From CAVXEH01 sp963805645 (GTDB taxonomy: Bacteria > Chloroflexota > Limnocylindria > QHBO01), in contig CAWDVA010000007.1 in NCBI GenBank assembly GCA_963805645.1, forward strand, positions 186,001 to 250,000: DNA of 64,000 bases, given 5' to 3'. Below the pieces are notes generated by a model. It was not told where the DNA came from. It searched no databases and saw only the letters and a program-made list of their open reading frames with translations. This document shows, in pieces, positions 59,734-64,000 of this stretch (positions are counted from its first letter, which is position 1; the number at the start of each line of letters is the position of its first letter). The translations under genes were made by a program, and so were the position numbers.

Positions 59734-60570
59734 CTAGGGCCTCCGGGCACCCGCCGCGTCCACGCTGACCCCGTCCACGTGAGGGAGACGGGAGCCGAAG
59801 ATGCGGGTGGCGACGGTTGTGAAGGCATCGACGTCACCTGTCGTCGCAAGACGATGGCTGCCCGCGGATGCATCAGTCCTTGCCCGCAGGGCGTCGAGCA
59901 GATCCTCGACCGCGATTGCCGTGGTGAACGCGGAATCCACGACGGCGACCGGGGTCCCCACGATCCGCTCGATCAACGGGCGGAGCAGCGGGTAGTGGGT
60001 ACAGCCCAGGAGAAGCGTGTCGATGGCCGCATCGGCGGCAAGCATCGGCTCGAGGTAGCCCCGCACCGCGCCTTCGGCCTCCGGCCCGTCCACCACCCCG
60101 GCCTCGACGAGGGGCACGAGGTCTGGACAGGCCCGCTGGGTCACGACCAGCTGCGGGTCCGCCTCGTCGATCGCATCGGGGTAGGCGCCGGATTCGACGG
60201 TTCCGGCGGTGGCGATGACGCCCACGTGCCCGCTGCGGGTCGCCGCTGCGGCGGCCACCGCCCCGGGCCGCACCACGCCGATCACGGGCACACTCGCCCG
60301 GTCGCGCACCATGGGCAGCGCTCGGGAGGTCGCCGTGTTGCAGGCGATGACCAGCAGCTTCACGTCACGTTCGAGAAGCCACGACACGCACTCGTCGGTG
60401 TAGGCGCGCACCTCGTGCGCCGGGCGAGGGCCATAGGGCGCTCGACCGTTGTCGCCAAGGTAGATGGTGGATTCGGCAGGCAGCCGGCGCTGGATCTGCG
60501 AGAGAACGGTCAGGCCGCCGACGCCGGAGTCGAATACGCCGATGGGGCGCCGATCCGGGATCGCGACCAC
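59734..60570 (-). CDS. murI: Glutamate racemase
   Basis: MurI makes D-glutamate for peptidoglycan. The N terminus GVFDSGVGGLTVL is diagnostic. The catalytic pair is present: Cys in ACNTATSRAL (residue ~75) and Cys in LLGCTHYPLL (residue ~185). PYGPRP is the further signature. At 278 residues it is full length. The stop is 10 bp from the start of the metalloprotease gene. Confidence 0.96.
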   Translation of the reverse strand: MVAIPDRRPIGVFDSGVGGLTVLSQIQRRLPAESTIYLGDNGRAPYGPRPAHEVRAYTDECVSWLLERDVKLLVIACNTATSRALPMVRDRASVPVIGVVRPGAVAAAAATRSGHVGVIATAGTVESGAYPDAIDEADPQLVVTQRACPDLVPLVEAGVVDGPEAEGAVRGYLEPMLAADAAIDTLLLGCTHYPLLRPLIERIVGTPVAVVDSAFTTAIAVEDLLDALRARTDASAGSHRLATTGDVDAFTTVATRIFGSRLPHVDGVSVDAAGARRP

Positions 60571-60574
60571 GGGC

Positions 60575-61762
60575 TCAGCGATGCCCGGCGAGCGCCATGC
60601 CGCGCTCGGCCTGGACCGCCACCAGCGCGGCGGCGATCTGACGAACCCCCAGCGAAATGGGTGCCTCCGGACTGGAGACCACGAACGGGACGCCCTCGTT
60701 GTTCGCGTTGAGCACCAGGCGGCCGTCCGAGACGATCTCGAAGTCGATCGACTGCCCGATGGTTGCCTCGAGATCCGCCTTGTTGATGCCGCCGGAGGCG
60801 TCGGCCCGGTTCAGGATGGTCGCCAGCTTGGCCGGTGGGTAGCCGATGGCGGCGAACGCCTCGGTGGCCATGGTCAGGCCGCGGATCGCCATCGAGTCGT
60901 AGGTGAGGACCTGGAGGATCAGGTCCGCGCTGTCGAGGAAGACGAGCACGTCATCGGACAGGGCGGCGCGCGTATCGACGATCACGAACTCGTAGAGCTT
61001 GCGGATGATACCCAGCACCTTGTCGATGTCACGGGTCGTGATCATTTCCGCCATCTCGACCCGCGGGGGCGCCAGCAGGATGTCGATGCCCGAGGGGTCC
61101 TTCCACAGCACCTCCGACAGGTCCGACTCGCGGATCCGGTCCGTGGGCAGGTTGACGATCGAGGGGGCCACGGCGGGCACGCGCAACAGGCCCCGCAGGT
61201 CGCTGAACTGCAGCGTCCCATCCACGAGGCATACCCGGTGGTCGGCACCGAGCGCCACCGCGAGGTTGTAGGCCAGCGTGGTCCGGCCCACGCCGCCCTT
61301 GGGGGAGAACAGGGCGACCATCATCGACGCCGCACGCGACGACTCCACCGACCGCTCGTCGTGCGTCTTGCGGATCAGCGTGGTGAGATCGAAGCCGGTG
61401 AACGGCATCGTCAGCACGGCGTCGATGCCCCGGTCGGGATCCTCCTGCACCGGGTTCTGCGGCACGGTGAGCATGATGATCGCCACGTTGGCATCCGCCT
61501 CTCGGATCGCCTTCGCGACCTTGGGGCCGCTCATCCGACCCTGGAGGAGAGCGTCCACGATGACGATGTCGGGGTGCACCTCTCCGACCGCCGTCTCCGC
61601 ACGGTCACCGCTGGTCACGACGTCAAGGATCTTGATCTGCGTCTGCGCATTCAGCAGCGACCGCATGTGCGACGCCACCTGGGGAACGTCTTCGATTACC
61701 AGCAGCCTGATCTGCTCGCCAGCCAATCCCACACCCCTTCCGACGCCCGGAGTCCCGACCAT
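60575..61762 (-). CDS. CpaE-like protein with degenerate receiver domain (copy 2)
   Basis: A 395-residue protein with the same two-domain layout as the protein at 24650-25843. The receiver keeps the acidic start LLVIEDVPQ and the Asp in VIVDALL, but the conserved Lys is Met (DAVLTMPFTG), so phosphorelay through it may be lost. The MinD/ParA domain is intact (SPKGGVGRTTLAYN, VCLVDGTLQFSDLRGLL). It is likely another Tad/Flp localisation protein. Start ATG 61762; a GTG near 61732 is possible. It lies upstream of murI. Confidence 0.86.
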   Translation of the reverse strand: MVGTPGVGRGVGLAGEQIRLLVIEDVPQVASHMRSLLNAQTQIKILDVVTSGDRAETAVGEVHPDIVIVDALLQGRMSGPKVAKAIREADANVAIIMLTVPQNPVQEDPDRGIDAVLTMPFTGFDLTTLIRKTHDERSVESSRAASMMVALFSPKGGVGRTTLAYNLAVALGADHRVCLVDGTLQFSDLRGLLRVPAVAPSIVNLPTDRIRESDLSEVLWKDPSGIDILLAPPRVEMAEMITTRDIDKVLGIIRKLYEFVIVDTRAALSDDVLVFLDSADLILQVLTYDSMAIRGLTMATEAFAAIGYPPAKLATILNRADASGGINKADLEATIGQSIDFEIVSDGRLVLNANNEGVPFVVSSPEAPISLGVRQIAAALVAVQAERGMALAGHR

Positions 61763-61782
61763 CGCTCGCGAACCCCCGGACG

Positions 61783-62601
61783 TCAGGCGGCCCGGCGCGC
61801 AATCACGATGCGGCGCTCGCTCTCCCGGCCGAACGGTTCAAGGTCATACGACCCGTAGGACGTCTCGGTCACGAGCCCACCCTCCACGAGGAGGTGTCGC
61901 AGCACGTCCTCCGAGGGATACCAGAGCCGGAAGGTGGCCGGAAGCCGCGCTATCGTACCATCGGGTCGTACGGCATCGGTCAGGGTCGCATAGTCCACCC
62001 AGAGTCCCTCGGGACGCTCGTGACGGGTCAGCCCCGAGCGTCGGACCACCCTCCGGCCGTCCAGGGTCCGCTCCCAGTCCACGCTCATGGGCAGGTCCCG
62101 CCACGGCAGTCCCGCCGGACCGATATCGTCGATCACCAGCAGCCCGCCCGCCTCCAGACGGCTCGCCGTCGCCGCGACCATGCGCAGCGCCTCCTCGGGA
62201 CCGGCAAGGTGCGGCAGGACGCCCACCGCCAGGGCCAGGGCAAACAGGCCACGGACCGGCGGCCGCCGAACGTCACCGGCAATCAGCCTGAGGCCCCCCG
62301 AGCGTGCGGCATCCGACAGGACGTCGTCGGCCTCGATACGCCCCTGCGCCCGGCGGAGGAGCGCGGTTGATCCGTCCACGCCAACGACCCGTCGGGCACC
62401 ACCGTCGAGCAGAGCGCGCAGCAGCCGGCCCGAGCCACAGCCGAGGTCGAGCACCGGGCCGTCCGCGTGCCTGGCAAGCTCTCGGTAGAACGCCAGGTCG
62501 TCCGTGATCTCGTCGTGCTCGAGGTCGTAGATCGCAGCCAGCAGGTCCGGGTCGCCCGGCTGGTCCGCGAAGATGTCCGGCCCACGCGGCGGATCGCTCA
62601 T
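61783..62601 (-). CDS. SAM-dependent methyltransferase (class I)
   Basis: A 272-residue class I methyltransferase. Motif I is VLDLGCGSGRLL near residue 55, then VVGVDGSTALL, LRLIAGDVRRPPV and LALAVGVLPHL. The C-terminal part (VDYATLTDAVRPDG, FRLWYPSEDVL) resembles methyltransferases with a beta-rich insert. The substrate is unknown. The ATG at 62601 overlaps the upstream membrane gene by 4 bp, so both are translated together. Confidence 0.9.
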   Translation of the reverse strand: MSDPPRGPDIFADQPGDPDLLAAIYDLEHDEITDDLAFYRELARHADGPVLDLGCGSGRLLRALLDGGARRVVGVDGSTALLRRAQGRIEADDVLSDAARSGGLRLIAGDVRRPPVRGLFALALAVGVLPHLAGPEEALRMVAATASRLEAGGLLVIDDIGPAGLPWRDLPMSVDWERTLDGRRVVRRSGLTRHERPEGLWVDYATLTDAVRPDGTIARLPATFRLWYPSEDVLRHLLVEGGLVTETSYGSYDLEPFGRESERRIVIARRAA

Positions 62602-63005
62602 GGCGTGTCGATGCGGCGGACGGCGAACCATTCCGCGAGCCCGGCCAGCAGCACGACGAAGATGCCCACCGACACGGTCAGGGCGCCGCCCAGACGGAGC
62701 CCGGCCAGCGCGGCGAGCACCGCGCCGGCCAGGAGCCCGCGGCGGGCAGCGCGCCGCCACGCGCCGCGGTAGACGATCCGACGCCGGAGCACGAACTCGC
62801 CGAGGAAGGCGAACGGGGTCACCAGGACCGCCACCGAGACGGCGGCCAGGATGACGACCACCGCGCGGTTGCGCCCCGCCTCCGGGCAGGCAGCCGCGGG
62901 GCCCGTCCCCGGGCATGCATTCCCGGCGAAGGACACGAGCGCCACGAAACCCAGCACCGCCACCAGGACGAGCGCAAGGACCTCGAAGCGTTGACGCCCG
63001 CTCAT
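62598..63005 (-). CDS. Small integral membrane protein
   Basis: A 135-residue protein with four hydrophobic segments (VLALVLVAVLGFVALVSFA, VVVILAAVSVAVLVTPFAF, LLAGAVLAALAGLRLGG, LTVSVGIFVVLLAGLAEWF). The extracellular loop holds two Cys (ACPGTG and AACPEAG). I recognise no family. It is coupled to the methyltransferase gene. Confidence 0.7.
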   Translation of the reverse strand: MSGRQRFEVLALVLVAVLGFVALVSFAGNACPGTGPAAACPEAGRNRAVVVILAAVSVAVLVTPFAFLGEFVLRRRIVYRGAWRRAARRGLLAGAVLAALAGLRLGGALTVSVGIFVVLLAGLAEWFAVRRIDTP

Positions 63006-63051
63006 CGTCGTACGCTGCTCACGTCCTCAGGCGTGGCGGGCCTGCCGAGCG

Positions 63052-64000
63052 TCAGTGGGCGGCATCAGGGCAGATCTCGCGGAACGGGCAGAACCCGCAT
63101 CGTGCCACCCCGGGCGTCGCCGTGAAGCGCCCGGCACGGATGCCCTCGGCCGCCGTGGTCACCTTCTCCTGGGCTCGCTCCAGGCGACGTTCGCCTGGCT
63201 CGCTGCGACCGACCAGTCCCGATTCGAGGAAGTGCAGGGCGAGCTGATCCGGCGGCCGCCCGTGCTGCGCCTCCCACGCGAGCGCGTAGATCGAGAGCTG
63301 CAGCGATTCGCGCGATCGGCGGTGGGCTGTGGCCGGATCGCGGACGTCGCTCGACTTGTAGTCGGTAATGACCACCCGACCGTCCGCTTCGACGTCGACC
63401 CGGTCGTAGCGACCGCGGATCCGGTCGCGGCCCAGCAGGAAGGCGAACTCCTGCTCCACCGCGGTCGGCCGGGCGGGGTCGGACTGCTGCTCCGCCCAGA
63501 ATCGCGCGAGGGCGTCACGGGCCGCGGCCAGGCGCGCCTCCTCATGCTCGCGGGTCAGGAATCCCACCGATTCCCAGCTGCCGTCGAGCGCAGCCTGCAG
63601 CTCCGGGAGGCTCATGGGACGACCCTGCATCTGACGCCGGTGGAAGGCCTGCACCGCGCCATGCAGCGCCTTGCCGTAGCTGAGCTGGTGGCTGGCCGGT
63701 GTCGGGATGCGGATCTGATGCGCGAATCGGTAACGCGCCGGGCACTCCAGGTAGTCGTTGACCTGTCCGTAGCTCAGGGAGAGCGGGCGGGCCGCCAGCG
63801 AGGGTCGCGCCGGGCGGGCGACACGGGTGGGCGCCTCCTGGCTGCGCGCGATCCGCTCGGCGACCGCGGGGCGAACGGCGCCCGCCGGCGTTGCCGGCGG
63901 GAGGTCGAGCGCCTCGTGCGCGAACTGGCTCAGGCGCCGGGTCCGGCCACCCCCGTAGTCGGCCGCCCAGGTGAGGACCAGTGATTCGATCGCGCGCGTC
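63052..64000 (-). CDS. UvrD/AddB-type helicase-nuclease, C-terminal part (runs off right edge)
   Basis: The frame stays open to 64000, so this is the C-terminal ~315 residues of a larger protein. The visible part is a RecB-like PD-(D/E)xK nuclease: RGRYDRVDVEADG with VVITDYKSS supplying the acidic and Lys residues. A four-Cys iron-sulfur set as in AddB is present: one Cys upstream in YLECPARYRF and three in CGFCPFREIC. It probably belongs to a UvrD- or AddB-like enzyme for double-strand break processing. The helicase domains lie outside the window. Confidence 0.85.
   Translation of the reverse strand, partial: TRAIESLVLTWAADYGGGRTRRLSQFAHEALDLPPATPAGAVRPAVAERIARSQEAPTRVARPARPSLAARPLSLSYGQVNDYLECPARYRFAHQIRIPTPASHQLSYGKALHGAVQAFHRRQMQGRPMSLPELQAALDGSWESVGFLTREHEEARLAAARDALARFWAEQQSDPARPTAVEQEFAFLLGRDRIRGRYDRVDVEADGRVVITDYKSSDVRDPATAHRRSRESLQLSIYALAWEAQHGRPPDQLALHFLESGLVGRSEPGERRLERAQEKVTTAAEGIRAGRFTATPGVARCGFCPFREICPDAAH

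Noticed and set aside
1..64000. CRISPR arrays, insertion sequences and rRNA genes
   Set aside because: I saw no regularly spaced repeats, no transposase-like protein and no rRNA-like sequence in the window.

Overview
The window is GC-rich, densely packed bacterial DNA. Most genes lie on the minus strand in long runs with 4-bp ATGA/GTGA stop-start overlaps. There is a full peptidoglycan gene set (murE, murJ, murI, a FemAB-type ligase, an LCP ligase, an FtsB/DivIC-like protein), plus Flp/Tad pilus pieces and a HExxH protease of a family common in Actinobacteria and some Chloroflexota. This suggests a single-membrane bacterium. I lean to Chloroflexota (Limnocylindria/Ellin6529-like) over Actinobacteriota, but no rRNA is present to settle it.

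Layout. 1-5 kb: the start of mnmA, an LCP protein, a cysteine desulfurase and a large secreted protein. 5-11.3 kb: CBS-BON protein, aspS, hisS and a RelA/SpoT enzyme. 11.4-24.5 kb: a tandem FemAB ligase, murE, murJ, xer recombinase, topA, a secreted CAP protein, dprA and comM. 24.6-33.1 kb: a CpaE-like protein, hydrolase, SPFH and NfeD membrane proteins, a NUDIX protein, and a plus-strand TadE-TadE-TadG operon. 33.1-40.5 kb: LOG-family protein, thpR, HAD, a DnaJ fusion, a DnaB-like ATPase, ftsH, tilS, a cyclic-nucleotide-binding protein and a tRNA with a CAT anticodon.

40.5-48.6 kb is the accessory part. A perfect 42-bp direct repeat (40498-40539 and 48570-48611) bounds about 8 kb. The first copy is the 5' half of the intact tRNA gene. 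The second is an orphan 5' half that still carries what looks like the original tRNA promoter. This is the footprint of an element that inserted in the anticodon loop and replaced the 5' half and promoter of the tRNA. The segment holds two paralogous membrane sensor kinases with complementary defects. The first has an intact ATPase domain, but the phospho-acceptor His is Glu. The second has a perfect H-box but a ruined ATPase domain. A NarL-type regulator overlaps the second. Between the kinases lie two lipoproteins, one a DctP-type solute-binding protein with no permease nearby. I read this as a candidate split, trans-phosphorylating two-component system with its own extracytoplasmic binding protein, carried on a mobile or once-mobile island. 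A secreted protein and an NmrA-like protein complete the segment. No integrase was found.

48.7-64 kb returns to core-like DNA: ferritin with a NifX-like partner, a small membrane peptide, the FtsB-like protein, the MrfA-MrfB DNA-repair pair, an unusual PfkB kinase/PPP phosphatase fusion, a small unknown protein, YchF, a D-2-hydroxyacid dehydrogenase, the HExxH protease, murI, a second CpaE-like protein, a methyltransferase, a membrane protein, and the C-terminal part of a UvrD/AddB-type helicase-nuclease running off the right edge.
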